A stretch of 64,000 nucleotides of DNA from Flavobacterium saccharophilum (GCF_900142735.1 NZ_FRBY01000002.1:806001-870000), one strand, 5' to 3'; positions 52,939 to 61,959 are shown, counted from the first letter of the stretch. Notes: a model not told the origin generated them from the letters alone. A program made the numbers and translations.

Positions 52939-53631
52939 CTACGATAACTGAAATTCAATTGCCGCCTTTGAATGAATTAATGTGGTATCAAAAACCGGTA
53001 CAGAAAGATCTTCTGGTTTAATTACTAATGGAATCTCAGTACAACCCAAAATTATTCCCTCAGCACCTCTTTCAATTAATTGATTGGCAATTTCTAAGTA
53101 TCGTTTTTTTGTTTCCGCAGTCACAAGTCCTCTTCCCAGTTCTTCAAAAATCGTAGTGTGAATAAAATCTTTATCATCCTGACTTTCCGGAATTATAGCT
53201 TCTATTCCTTTTGCTTTCAATTTATCTGTAAAGAAATCGAGTTCCATTGTAAACTTAGTTCCTAACAAACCAACCTTTTTAATTTCCTGTTTCTCAATTT
53301 CAACAGCCGTAGCCGTTGCAATATGAATAAGAGGCAAATCAATTGCTTCTTCCAATCGATCAGCGATAAGATGCATGGTATTGGCGCATAAAACAATCGC
53401 TTCTGCCCCGCCCGATTTTAAGAATTGACATCCTTTAAAAAGCATTTCAAAAGTAGAATCCCAATTATTGGTTTCATTGTTCTTTTTTATATCAGAATAA
53501 TTGAACGAATAAATCAAACATTCAGAGAAGTTCAATCCTCCCATTTTTTCATTTATTCCCTCGTTTATAAGTTTGTAATAATCTGCCGTAGAAACCCAGC
53601 TAATACCCCCTATAAGTCCAATTTTCCTCAT
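52939..53631 (-). CDS. Aspartate/glutamate racemase family protein
   Basis: 230 residues from MRKIGLIGG. Two active-site cysteines: one in IVLCANTMHL and one in ILGCTEIPLV, the Asp/Glu racemase two-base pair. GGISWVSTADYY matches the aspartate racemase (RacD/YgeA) opening. It likely interconverts L- and D-aspartate or a broader amino-acid set. An in-frame ATG seven codons upstream lies in the neighbour gene and is disfavoured. 13 bp after the small membrane gene. Confidence 0.9.
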   Translation of the reverse strand: MRKIGLIGGISWVSTADYYKLINEGINEKMGGLNFSECLIYSFNYSDIKKNNETNNWDSTFEMLFKGCQFLKSGGAEAIVLCANTMHLIADRLEEAIDLPLIHIATATAVEIEKQEIKKVGLLGTKFTMELDFFTDKLKAKGIEAIIPESQDDKDFIHTTIFEELGRGLVTAETKKRYLEIANQLIERGAEGIILGCTEIPLVIKPEDLSVPVFDTTLIHSKAAIEFQLS

Positions 53632-53644
53632 ATAAAATAGTTCG

Positions 53645-53881
53645 TTATCCAATTTCTCTAATTCCTTTTATAAAAATCCATTTCATGAAAAGTTTCTCGC
53701 CATCTTTTGTTTTTACCGCCTGAAATTTAGGTGCAATCAAAGTAGCAACAATAAAAGCCGTCATCGGAATCCAGATTCCTGTTAATTGTGTATAGTTTGC
53801 AATTACAAATCTCCCTGCAATAAATAAAATTGCGAAACATCCTAATTGATATAAAAAACCTCTTACTTGTAGTTTAGTCAT
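53645..53881 (-). CDS. Hypothetical small membrane protein
   Basis: 78 residues from MTKLQVRGF, preferred over an ATG seven codons upstream in an A/T-rich run. Two membrane helices (about 9-25, 34-51) followed by a polar tail with KDGEKLFMKWIFIKGIREIG. No family recognised. Likely co-transcribed with the racemase gene. Confidence 0.65.
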   Translation of the reverse strand: MTKLQVRGFLYQLGCFAILFIAGRFVIANYTQLTGIWIPMTAFIVATLIAPKFQAVKTKDGEKLFMKWIFIKGIREIG

Positions 53882-53889
53882 TTTTTTTC

Positions 53890-53965
53890 TTTTAAGGTTC
53901 AAAGTTACAGAGGTTCAAAGGGACAAAGTTTTTAAACCTCTGCACCTTTGAACCTCTGAGCCTTT
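53890..53965. repeat. Second GGTTCAAAG / CTTTGAACC repeat block
   Basis: Inverted words AAGGTTCAAAGTTACAGAGG and CCTCTGCACCTTTGAACC with a centre AAAGTTTTTAAACC form an imperfect hairpin. Same word type as 46646-46775. Confidence 0.75.
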
Positions 53966-53969
53966 GCAA

Positions 53970-55133
53970 CTATTCGTTAACTTGAAATTTCGTTCTCTTG
54001 CTTCCTTCGTACATTTCGTATTTTACCAAACGCGCTTCAAGACTTGCGTTAAAAAGCTTGATTTTTCTTGAAGGTTTTAATCCAACAAATTTCAAGGCTT
54101 CAAGATTTGCTGTGATAAACCAGGCGTTTGTTCCCGGATAGCTTTTCTTTAAAGTATCTCCGATATTTTTGTAGAATTCTTCCATATGAATATCCAAACG
54201 CTCATCGTATGGCGGATTGAAAACCATATGTAACTTTCCTTCAACTGCTTTTTCAGTATCAAAAAAGTTGTCTTCAGAAATCGTAACGTAATCTTCTAAA
54301 TTCGCGTTTCTGATATTGTCTTTAGCTTTGTTTACAGCACTTGGCGCTTTATCAAAACCTTTTATGGTATAATGAAATTCTTTTGTTTTTTTCATCAAAC
54401 TGTTTACAATCTGATCAAATAAATCATTATCCCAGTCTTTCCATTTTTCGAAAGCAAATTCTTTTCTGTTGATGTTTGCCGGAATGTTACAAGCAATCAT
54501 AGCTGCTTCTGCTAAAAATGTTCCAGATCCGCACATCGGGTCTAAAAAGTGACTTTGACCTTCCCAGCCTGACAACAACAGAATTCCTGCTGCTAAAACT
54601 TCGTTGATCGGCGCAATATTTGTAGCCGTTCTGTAACCACGTTGGTGCAATGAATTCCCTGAAGTATCCAATGCAACCGAAACCTGATCTTTATCAATAT
54701 GAACGTTGATTCTTAAGTCTGGAAAAGCTTTATCAATACTCGGACGCTGACCTGTTCTTTCTCTAAACTGATCTACAATTGCATCTTTACATTTCTGAGA
54801 AACAAATTCAGAGTGATTAAAATAAGTCGAATGCACTGTCGCATCAATTACAAAAGTTTGGTTGGCATTTAGCAATTTGGACCAGTTTACGCCTGAAATC
54901 CCTTTGTATAATGCCTGCTCGTTGTTTGCTCTAAACGAATAAATCGGTTTTAAAACTTTAAGTGCCGTACGCAACGATAAATTGGCTTTGTACATAAAAC
55001 CTTTATCGCCCTTAAAGCTTACCATTCTCACTCCTTTTTCGACATCCTGAGCACCAAGATCACGTAATTCTTTTTCTAATATTTCTTCGAAACCAAAAAA
55101 ACATTTGGCAATCATTCTAAAATTTTCTTCCAT
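53970..55133 (-). CDS. THUMP-domain RNA methyltransferase (RlmL/Trm14-like)
   Basis: 387 residues. N-terminal THUMP domain (about 45-150), then a SAM methyltransferase fold with LDPMCGSGTFLAEAA (motif I), and catalytic FNPPYDERL. Related to the N-terminal m2G methyltransferase half of RlmL (23S G2445). Start at 55133 gives MEENFRMIAKCFFGFE; MIAKC is an alternative. Divergent from the next methyltransferase gene, with back-to-back promoters. Confidence 0.92.
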   Translation of the reverse strand: MEENFRMIAKCFFGFEEILEKELRDLGAQDVEKGVRMVSFKGDKGFMYKANLSLRTALKVLKPIYSFRANNEQALYKGISGVNWSKLLNANQTFVIDATVHSTYFNHSEFVSQKCKDAIVDQFRERTGQRPSIDKAFPDLRINVHIDKDQVSVALDTSGNSLHQRGYRTATNIAPINEVLAAGILLLSGWEGQSHFLDPMCGSGTFLAEAAMIACNIPANINRKEFAFEKWKDWDNDLFDQIVNSLMKKTKEFHYTIKGFDKAPSAVNKAKDNIRNANLEDYVTISEDNFFDTEKAVEGKLHMVFNPPYDERLDIHMEEFYKNIGDTLKKSYPGTNAWFITANLEALKFVGLKPSRKIKLFNASLEARLVKYEMYEGSKRTKFQVNE

Positions 55134-55205
55134 CTTTATTTTTGTTTAAAAAAACAACTCCAATCGCAAAGGCATATTACCCCTCGCGAAATAGTTATTT
55201 TTCGG

Positions 55206-55213
55206 CAAAAATA
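55206..55213 (-). promoter_or_regulatory. -7 promoter box of the THUMP methyltransferase
   Basis: Reads TATTTTTG on the minus strand. It lies 3 bp from the -7 box of the divergent gene, so the two promoters overlap back to back. Confidence 0.5.
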
Positions 55214-55216
55214 CAC

Positions 55217-55224
55217 TAAATTTG
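55217..55224 (+). promoter_or_regulatory. -7 promoter box of the class I methyltransferase gene
   Basis: TAAATTTG, exact TAnnTTTG, 30 nt before the ATG at 55255. Confidence 0.5.
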
Positions 55225-55254
55225 CGGTACTTTGAATTAATTGAAATAGAATAA

Positions 55255-56019
55255 ATGTCTGAAGCACCAAACTCATCAACACCAAATCAGGAGCGTAACA
55301 CCGAAAACTGGTTCTCTTCATGGTTTGATACTCCGTATTATCACATTCTTTATAAAGACCGAAATTACCGAGAGGCTCAGATTTTTATGGATAATCTTAC
55401 GCATTACCTAAATCTTCCTGAAAAGGCAAAAGTATTGGATTTGGCCTGCGGTAAAGGACGCCATTCTATTTATTTAAACCAACTTGGCTTTGATGTTTTA
55501 GGCGCCGATTTGTCTGAAAATAGTATTGCCGAAGCCAGCAAAAACAGCAACGAAACCCTGCATTTTAAAGTGCACGATATGCGCGAACCCTTCGAAGAAA
55601 AATTCGATGCTATTTTTAATTTGTTTACCAGTTTTGGTTATTTCGAAAGCGATGATGATAATTTGACGACTTTAAAAGCGATCAAAGAAAGTTTATCTGA
55701 ATATGGTTTTGCTGTGATTGATTTTATGAATGTGGCTCAGGTAATCGAAACATTGGTTCCCGAAGAAGTAAAAACTGTTGACGGAATCGATTTTAAAATC
55801 AAAAGATACGTTGAAGACGGACATATTTTTAAAGAAATTGATTTTGAAGATCAAGGACATAAATATCATTTTACCGAAAAAGTAAAAGCTTTAACGTTAA
55901 AAGATTTTGAAGAATTAATGGCCGAAGCCGGAATTTTTCTGTTGGATATTTTTGGAGATTATAAACTCAAAAAATTTCATAAAACCGAAAGCGAACGATT
56001 AATCATGATTTTTAAATAA
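55255..56019 (+). CDS. Class I SAM-dependent methyltransferase
   Basis: 254 residues. Motif I VLDLACGKGRHSIYLNQLGF (about 62-81) and the following acidic loop LGADLSENSI; motif II FDAIFNLFTSFGYF. The start has a short acidic/Asn-rich extension before WFSSWFDTPYYHILY. Substrate is not predictable; typical of small-molecule methyltransferases in Bacteroidota. Confidence 0.85.
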   Translation: MSEAPNSSTPNQERNTENWFSSWFDTPYYHILYKDRNYREAQIFMDNLTHYLNLPEKAKVLDLACGKGRHSIYLNQLGFDVLGADLSENSIAEASKNSNETLHFKVHDMREPFEEKFDAIFNLFTSFGYFESDDDNLTTLKAIKESLSEYGFAVIDFMNVAQVIETLVPEEVKTVDGIDFKIKRYVEDGHIFKEIDFEDQGHKYHFTEKVKALTLKDFEELMAEAGIFLLDIFGDYKLKKFHKTESERLIMIFK

Positions 56020-56024
56020 TTGGT

Positions 56025-56105
56025 AAATCGTTTAATTGTTTAACCGTTTCATCGATTGAGCAAACAAGAAACAATTATCCGATTAAACAAATCAACGATT
56101 ACACA
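56025..56105. repeat. Degenerate AATCGTTTAATTGTTT / AACAATTATCCGATTAAAC inverted repeat
   Basis: Words of the form AATCGTTTAATTGTTTAACC recur inverted further on (GAAACAATTATCCGATTAAAC, AATCAACGATT). Together they form a long imperfect hairpin between the methyltransferase and ZIP genes. Same style of word repeat as the other intergenic families. Confidence 0.65.
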
Positions 56106-56114
56106 AAATAAAAA

Positions 56115-56783
56115 ATGAATTACTTACTACCCTTATTTTCTGTACTTTTAGGTTATGCTGTGGCTTTATTTATAAAACCAAAAAACAAAACCAATCTAAA
56201 ATTATTGCTTGCTTTTAGCGGTTCATTTTTATTATCATTAACCGTAATGCATTTGTTGCCTGAAGTTTACGAATCTCACAATCACAATATTGGTTTATTC
56301 ATCATGGTCGGGATTTTATTCCAGATTATCCTTGAATTTTTCTCAAAAGGAGCCGAACATGGACACGTTCATGGACATGCACAAATGTCTCAGATTCCGT
56401 GGCTGCTTTTCATCAGTTTGTGTATTCACGCCTTTTTAGAAGGTTTTCCCGTAAGTCATCATCATGGTTTAGCACTCGGTATTGCGATTCATCATTTGCC
56501 AATTGCCGTGATTCTAACCACTTTTTTCATCAATGCAAGTTTGAACAAAAAAGCCATTTTTGCGTTCATGCTGACCTTCGCTATTATGACGCCGCTTGGT
56601 ACAATCGCATCCGAATATTTACCTATTTTAAACAAATATTACACTGAAATCACAGCCGTTGTTATCGGAATCCTATTCCATATTTCATCGACTATTATTT
56701 TTGAAAGCAGTGAAGGACATAAATTCAATGTCGCCAAAGTTTCCATGATTGTTCTCGGAATTCTATTGGCATTTGTATTATAA
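56115..56783 (+). CDS. ZIP family metal transporter
   Basis: 222 residues, seven to eight membrane helices. A His-rich cytoplasmic loop (EHGHVHGHAQ), transport-site motifs HAFLEGFPVSHHHG and AIHHLPIAVIL. ZIP proteins import Zn(II) or other divalent metals across the inner membrane. Start MNYLLPLFSV follows the repeat block directly. Single gene. Confidence 0.92.
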   Translation: MNYLLPLFSVLLGYAVALFIKPKNKTNLKLLLAFSGSFLLSLTVMHLLPEVYESHNHNIGLFIMVGILFQIILEFFSKGAEHGHVHGHAQMSQIPWLLFISLCIHAFLEGFPVSHHHGLALGIAIHHLPIAVILTTFFINASLNKKAIFAFMLTFAIMTPLGTIASEYLPILNKYYTEITAVVIGILFHISSTIIFESSEGHKFNVAKVSMIVLGILLAFVL

Positions 56784-56786
56784 TTA

Positions 56787-56900
56787 GGGCGTGCCCAAAT
56801 TCACAAAAGGCGCTATTTAACAAACCGCTTATGTGCGCCTTTCGCAAATTCGGTCGGGCTATCCAGGCTACTTCGGTAGCTTCCTCCTATCCCTCACGCA
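56787..56900 (+). repeat. GC-rich multi-hairpin element (GGGCGTGCCC ... GGTCGGGCTAT ... UUCG hairpin)
   Basis: Three hairpins in order: GGGC-GT-GCCC (56787-56796), AAAGGCGC / GCGCCTTT (56806-56813 and 56835-56842), and GCTAC-TTCG-GTAGC (56867-56880) with a UUCG tetraloop. GGTCGGGCTATCC lies between the second and third. It has no coding potential and contrasts with AT-rich flanks. From memory, sequences of this kind recur between genes in Flavobacterium genomes; a dispersed element or a structured RNA is possible. Confidence 0.6.
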
Positions 56901-56925
56901 AAAAAACTTCACACGTAAAAAAATA

Positions 56926-56952
56926 CCTAACAGGTTTTTAAAACCTGTTAGG
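56926..56952. terminator. Palindromic CCTAACAGGTTTT hairpin
   Basis: 13-bp arms CCTAACAGGTTTT / AAAACCTGTTAGG with a single-base centre; A-run on the upstream plus side makes it usable as terminator in both directions (ZIP gene on plus, TonB-type gene on minus). Confidence 0.7.
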
Positions 56953-56997
56953 ATATTACATAAATTATCTAATTGACTAATTTTCTAATTATCTAAT

Positions 56998-59382
56998 TTA
57001 ATTAGCTCTCTTCTTCTCGTCTTGATTTCCAAAAGCTCTTTCTTGTACTTTTATTTTATTATTTCCAAAATTATAAACTACCGATAATCGTGCAAATCGG
57101 TTGCTTTCATTTTGGCTATAGACTTGCTTTACACCATTTACAATTGAAACATCATCTTTTAAATACGACGTATTAAAAATATCATTTACTAAAAAGGCAA
57201 TCTGCATGGTTTTGTTTAACAAATCTTGTTTATAACCAATATTCAAACTTGAGGTATATCCTGTTTCATACAAACCGCTTTTATAAGGTGTAGTATAATT
57301 AAAATCTATTTGTAATTTACTCGTTTTGCCAAGTGAAAATGTATTGTTGGTCGAAAAATCGACTTCAAGACCATTTACTGGTGTGGCATTAATATCTTTT
57401 ATGAATTTAATATTTGAGCCTAAAAAATACAAAGAGTTCTCGCTCTCCCACCAATCTGCAAATGTGGCTGAATACGTTTCTCCAATTCCATAATTAAGGC
57501 CTTTAAAGTAATTCTCTCTCGATACCACCTGTGTCAATGTTTCTGGATTTGCAGTAAAAATGACGCCATATCCATCTGATACTGAATTCAAATAAATACT
57601 GGTTCTTAATATTTTTTTATACGAATGTACAAACTCAAAATTGTCACTAAAAGAAGGTTTTAAAAATGGATTTCCTTCTGAATAACTATTGCTGCTGATA
57701 TAAACTCGAAATGGATTTAATAATGAAAAACTCGGTCTTTTAATTCTCCTTCCATAGTTTAAACTAAATGTATTGTTTTCGTTTTTCTGATAAGAAGTAT
57801 AAAAAGTTGGAAATAATTTAAAATAATTATTTACGGTTTCCTGATTTAAAGTTTTTGAAAACCCATTTGTCTGTGTATTTTCTAATCGTAGTCCTGCTTG
57901 AAAATTCCATTTTTCATTGATTTTTTTATCTGCACTAATATAAACCGCCTGATTATTTTCGGTGTATTCAAATTGGTTAGATTGATTTGTATCTAATACC
58001 GGAGTTCCTGTAATGGTGTTAAAAAAAACCACATCGCTATTGCTTTTTGTAAAACTCATTTTTGCTCCATAAGATAAATTTAACGCCTGAAGCGGATGTT
58101 CCATATCAGCCTTGAAACTCAAATTATTAATATCCTGATTCGAAATATTTCGTCCTGACTGATTTATATCCACAAAAGTTCCATCTGATGCATAATTGTT
58201 TGCGATAAAATCTCTGTCGAATTTCGAATCATAATCAAAATAATCCACATCAAAAGACAATTTTCGGTTTAGAGAATCCAGTTTTGTAATCAAATGTAGA
58301 TTATAAGTTTGATTGCCTGTTTCCCTGTCTAAAAAACTCTCATTGACTATATAACTTTCTAATTCATTTTGAGTATTGTACTGATCTATTCTAATATCCG
58401 AGTCAAAATCAGGATTGCTTTTATCTTTTAAAAATTGAAAACCAATGCTCGTTTTTTCTGACAAATCATAATCCAAAGCTACTTTTCCAGATAGATTATC
58501 TTCATTTAATTTCGTTACTGCCTTCATCTTTGAAGGGCCTTCATCGAAATACATATCAAGACCTTCCTCAATATTTCTATAACCTGTTTTTCCATTTATA
58601 CTGGCCGAAACTCTAAACTTGTTTTTATTATAAAAGAAATTATTCCTTAAAGCATAAATTCCATATTTATTCTGGTCATATGAAGCTGTGGTTGTGTTTT
58701 TCCAGGAATTACGAGCGCCTTTTTTCATAATAATATTGATCAGTCCGCCAGTTCCTTCTGCTTCATATTTTGACGAAGGATTACTTATAATTTCGATATT
58801 TTTAATATCACTTGCCGAAATAGATTTCAGGAAATTATTAAGTTCTTCGCCAGTTAATTCAATCATCCTTCCGTCAATCATTACACGAGAAGTCCCCTTT
58901 CCCAATATGTTGATAGCATTATTTTGTACTACAACGCCTGGCGCTGTATTTATAGCACTTAAGGCATCTCCGCCAACGTTTGTTACATTATTTTCCAGAT
59001 TATAAACCAAACGATCTGTTTTTTGCTCAATCGTATTTTTTCCGGATTGAATAACAACTTCTCCTAAATTGGTTACATTTTCCTTTAAAATAATCAAACC
59101 CAAATTGATGTCTTTTTCAACGGTAATTTCTTTCTCAAATTCAGAATATCCCGGTGCATTAATTTTCACTTTGTAGAATCCTTTATTTAAAATGACTTCA
59201 AAACTTCCGTCTTCTTTAGTTGTTGTTCCATTTATAATTTTACCATCTTGATTTACTATTACAACATCTGTCCACGCTGCTGGTGTTTTTTCGTCTGCAA
59301 TTTTTCCATTTAATTTTAAGGATGTTTGTGCTAAACAAAAAAGAGGCAATAGTAAAAAAATAAAGAGGTTAACTTTTTTCAT
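56998..59382 (-). CDS. TonB-dependent-receptor-like outer-membrane protein (OMP_b-brl_3)
   Basis: 794 residues. Signal peptide ends at CLAQ; carboxypeptidase-like regulatory domain (about 22-100, TSLKLNGKIADEK..FKEKDGSF-type), plug-like region (INTAPGVVVQNNAINILGKG, SRVMIDGRMIELTGEEL) and a 22-strand-type barrel of the outer membrane beta-barrel family 3 (OMP_b-brl_3). No SusD partner adjacent. Such proteins import or export at the outer membrane; the ligand is unknown. The two AraC regulators upstream on the same strand are candidate controllers. Confidence 0.88.
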   Translation of the reverse strand: MKKVNLFIFLLLPLFCLAQTSLKLNGKIADEKTPAAWTDVVIVNQDGKIINGTTTKEDGSFEVILNKGFYKVKINAPGYSEFEKEITVEKDINLGLIILKENVTNLGEVVIQSGKNTIEQKTDRLVYNLENNVTNVGGDALSAINTAPGVVVQNNAINILGKGTSRVMIDGRMIELTGEELNNFLKSISASDIKNIEIISNPSSKYEAEGTGGLINIIMKKGARNSWKNTTTASYDQNKYGIYALRNNFFYNKNKFRVSASINGKTGYRNIEEGLDMYFDEGPSKMKAVTKLNEDNLSGKVALDYDLSEKTSIGFQFLKDKSNPDFDSDIRIDQYNTQNELESYIVNESFLDRETGNQTYNLHLITKLDSLNRKLSFDVDYFDYDSKFDRDFIANNYASDGTFVDINQSGRNISNQDINNLSFKADMEHPLQALNLSYGAKMSFTKSNSDVVFFNTITGTPVLDTNQSNQFEYTENNQAVYISADKKINEKWNFQAGLRLENTQTNGFSKTLNQETVNNYFKLFPTFYTSYQKNENNTFSLNYGRRIKRPSFSLLNPFRVYISSNSYSEGNPFLKPSFSDNFEFVHSYKKILRTSIYLNSVSDGYGVIFTANPETLTQVVSRENYFKGLNYGIGETYSATFADWWESENSLYFLGSNIKFIKDINATPVNGLEVDFSTNNTFSLGKTSKLQIDFNYTTPYKSGLYETGYTSSLNIGYKQDLLNKTMQIAFLVNDIFNTSYLKDDVSIVNGVKQVYSQNESNRFARLSVVYNFGNNKIKVQERAFGNQDEKKRAN

Positions 59383-59458
59383 AATTTCTAATTTTAACTT
59401 GTTCGATTAATTTGAAGCAAAGTTGCCTTAGAAATTTTGAGAAGGCGACCGACAAAAA

Positions 59459-59499
59459 AAAGTCGAACCAATTTCTATTTAGGAAATCAGTTCGACTTT
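59459..59499 (-). terminator. Terminator of the first AraC-type gene
   Basis: 10-bp arms AAAGTCGAAC / GTTCGACTTT with an inner ATTTC / GAAAT stem; A-run on the plus side forms the U-tract for the minus-strand gene ending at 59536. Confidence 0.85.
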
Positions 59500-59535
59500 A
59501 TTTAGCATGGCGTACGACTTTTTACAAAACCTTTA

Positions 59536-60684
59536 TTATGAAGCGTTTCGGTATGCTGTAGGCGTTAAATTAGTATATTTTTTAAAAGACGTATTAAAAG
59601 ACGATTTTGAATTAAAACCTACTTCATAGAGAATTTCTAAAACTGTGAGATCCTTTTTTAAAGGATTTTTTAAAATAATCATGGCTTTTTGAATGCGATA
59701 TTCGTTTACAAAATCAAAAAAATGCTGATCCATATGATGATTAATCAAAATGGATAAATCACGAACCGGAATATCTATTTGATTTGAGAGTTCCTGAATC
59801 GTAAGCGACGGGTCAAGGAAAGGTTCTTTCTCGGTCATATATTTCTTCAATGCTAAAATCTGAGCTGTAATTAAATCGTTTTGATGCTCTTTTATTTCAA
59901 CAGCACTTTCATTTTCCTTAGGAAGAATATCTCTTGTTAATTGTAATTTAGAATCTATACCTCTAAAAAGTTCGGGATGATTCAATGCTTTTAATACAAA
60001 CCAACAAGTTACTAACAAGGCTAAAAATTGCATGATTACATTTGCCCAAATCCATAGTACTTCAAAATCGGTAAATCTTAAAATATTTTTAGCTATTGAT
60101 AAGTAATATAAACTAAAAAATACAGTCGATATTTGAAACAACCACTTAAAAATAGAAGTCTTAGGATTAGTATAATTTTCCCGATATATTTCTTTATACT
60201 TTTTTAAAACTAAAAATACTCCAATGCTGTACAATATAATTTGTAAAGCCAACATCAACTGCAAAAAGTAAAATTCAGGCATTTGACTACGCTGCTCATA
60301 AAACTGCATTTTATCTACATCGTTTAAAAAATAGATTTTGCTTATAAAAACTGCATTTATAAATACAAATGGAATTGCATGAAGCAAATGCTTGGTTCTT
60401 AATCGAAAATCAGCAAAACAAACGGAGATTATATACAGATAGAAAACAGGAAGTGTCAAAGCACAAGTAGTCCATCTGAAAAATTCTAAATTAAGATAAT
60501 CTTTAATGAAAGCTTCACTAATAAAAATTCCAATATCATCAACTACAAAAAATAGTAAATAAGAAGCAAATAGTCTATTTGCTAATTTATTTTGGGTTTT
60601 TACAGTGAATAAAAAGAATGCCAGCAATAAAGAAACAAAAACTGACATCCGGCCCATAACACTCAAAAAGCTATCTATATCCAT
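59536..60684 (-). CDS. Membrane-anchored AraC family regulator (copy 1)
   Basis: 382 residues. Seven predicted membrane helices in the first about 240 residues, then a short linker and a C-terminal AraC HTH domain (ITAQILALKKYM..FLDPSLTIQELSNQIDIPVRDLSILINHHMDQHFFDFVNEYRIQKA, ending in PTAYRNAS). Membrane-bound AraC regulators would sense envelope or lipid signals and bind DNA from the membrane. Nearly identical in layout to the neighbour at 60708. A target could be the TonB-type gene immediately downstream. Confidence 0.88.
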   Translation of the reverse strand: MDIDSFLSVMGRMSVFVSLLLAFFLFTVKTQNKLANRLFASYLLFFVVDDIGIFISEAFIKDYLNLEFFRWTTCALTLPVFYLYIISVCFADFRLRTKHLLHAIPFVFINAVFISKIYFLNDVDKMQFYEQRSQMPEFYFLQLMLALQIILYSIGVFLVLKKYKEIYRENYTNPKTSIFKWLFQISTVFFSLYYLSIAKNILRFTDFEVLWIWANVIMQFLALLVTCWFVLKALNHPELFRGIDSKLQLTRDILPKENESAVEIKEHQNDLITAQILALKKYMTEKEPFLDPSLTIQELSNQIDIPVRDLSILINHHMDQHFFDFVNEYRIQKAMIILKNPLKKDLTVLEILYEVGFNSKSSFNTSFKKYTNLTPTAYRNAS

Positions 60685-60707
60685 TTATTTTTTTGTTTAC
60701 TGATTTA

Positions 60708-61853
60708 TTATACTGCATTTCTATAAGCCGTAGGCGTGAGATTTGTATATTTTTTAAAAGAAGTATTGAATGAAGATTTTGAATTAAACCCCACTTCGTA
60801 TAAAATTTCTAAAACGGTAAGCTGACTTTTAGACTCATCTTTTAAAATATTCATTGCTTTTTGGATTCGATATTCATTTACAAAATCAAAAAAGTGCTGA
60901 TCCATTTTATGATTAATTAAAACGGATAAATCCCGGACCGGAATATCAATTTGATTGGCCAATTCCTGAATCGTAAGCGATGGATCAAGAAAAGGTTCTT
61001 TCTCGGCCATATATTGTTTCAATGTCAAGATTTGAGCATCAACAACTTCATTCTGATGTTCTTTTACTTCAATTGGATTTTCATTGTTTTGCGGAAGAAT
61101 ATCTTTCGTTAGCTTTAATTTAGAATTAATTCCTCTAAAAAGTTCCGGATGATTTAGTGCTTTCATTACAAACCAGCATATTACACACAACGCCATAATT
61201 ACCATAAAAACATTGCCCCAAAGAAAAGTCTCTCTTGATGCTGTATAACGTAATAAGTTTTTTGAAGCGGTAATACAATGCATCACTACAAAAACACAAT
61301 TCATCTGAAAAAGCCATTTATAAGTCGAAGTACTGGGATTCGTATAATTTTCGAGATAAATTTTTCGGTATTTCCTCAAAATTAAAAAAACGCTGATAAT
61401 ATAAAACCAATATTGAATTTCAATTAAAATTTGGAAAAAGTAAATTTCAGGCATTTGGCTATAATTAACCAAAAAATGCTCTTTTTCAATACCTGATTTC
61501 AAATAAAACCTTGGCATTAAAACTAAATTCATCACAACAAAAGGAAGTGTGTATATCAGATGCTTCCATTTTAATCGAAAGTCAGAATAACACACCGCTA
61601 AAACATACAAATAAATCAAAGGCATTTCCAGCAAGCATGTTGTACTTCTCAAAATCTCAAAATCTACATATTCCTCTGGAAAAGAATAAGCTAGAAGTCC
61701 ACTGAAATCAATTCCTGAAAAAATAATAAAGCAGGCAAATAATCGATTGGCTAATTTATTTTCCGTTTTTACTGTAAGTAAAAAAAATGCCAACAGTAAT
61801 GAAACAAAAACAGCAATCCTAGCAATGCCATCTAAAAAGCCTAATTTATCCAT
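60708..61853 (-). CDS. Membrane-anchored AraC family regulator (copy 2)
   Basis: 381 residues. Same architecture as copy 1: seven membrane helices (1 to about 240) then AraC HTH with QELANQIDIPVRDLSVLINHKMDQHFFDFVNEYRIQKAMNIL and FKKYTNLTPTAYRNAV. The DNA-binding half is almost identical to copy 1 while the membrane half has diverged, suggesting two different inputs feeding one regulon. A -7 box sits 20 nt upstream of the ATG; copy 1 follows 23 bp later in the same transcript. Confidence 0.88.
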   Translation of the reverse strand: MDKLGFLDGIARIAVFVSLLLAFFLLTVKTENKLANRLFACFIIFSGIDFSGLLAYSFPEEYVDFEILRSTTCLLEMPLIYLYVLAVCYSDFRLKWKHLIYTLPFVVMNLVLMPRFYLKSGIEKEHFLVNYSQMPEIYFFQILIEIQYWFYIISVFLILRKYRKIYLENYTNPSTSTYKWLFQMNCVFVVMHCITASKNLLRYTASRETFLWGNVFMVIMALCVICWFVMKALNHPELFRGINSKLKLTKDILPQNNENPIEVKEHQNEVVDAQILTLKQYMAEKEPFLDPSLTIQELANQIDIPVRDLSVLINHKMDQHFFDFVNEYRIQKAMNILKDESKSQLTVLEILYEVGFNSKSSFNTSFKKYTNLTPTAYRNAV

Positions 61854-61873
61854 TCCTTCTTTTGATTATTCAA

Positions 61874-61881
61874 CAAATATA
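61874..61881 (-). promoter_or_regulatory. -7 promoter box of the AraC tandem pair
   Basis: Reads TATATTTG on the minus strand, 20 nt upstream of the copy 2 ATG at 61853. Confidence 0.55.
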
Positions 61882-61929
61882 ATATTTTAGTTGTTTTAAA
61901 AAGGTTTTAAAAATTGCAATAAAAATGAG

Positions 61930-61937
61930 TATTTTTG
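61930..61937 (+). promoter_or_regulatory. -7 promoter box of murQ
   Basis: TATTTTTG, exact TAnnTTTG, 22 nt before the ATG at 61960. Confidence 0.55.
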
Positions 61938-61959
61938 GGCTATTCTATAACTACGAAAA

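Noticed and set aside
58688..59005. 105-codon plus-strand open frame inside the TonB-type gene
   Set aside because: Shadow of the plug domain with no independent promoter or family signal.
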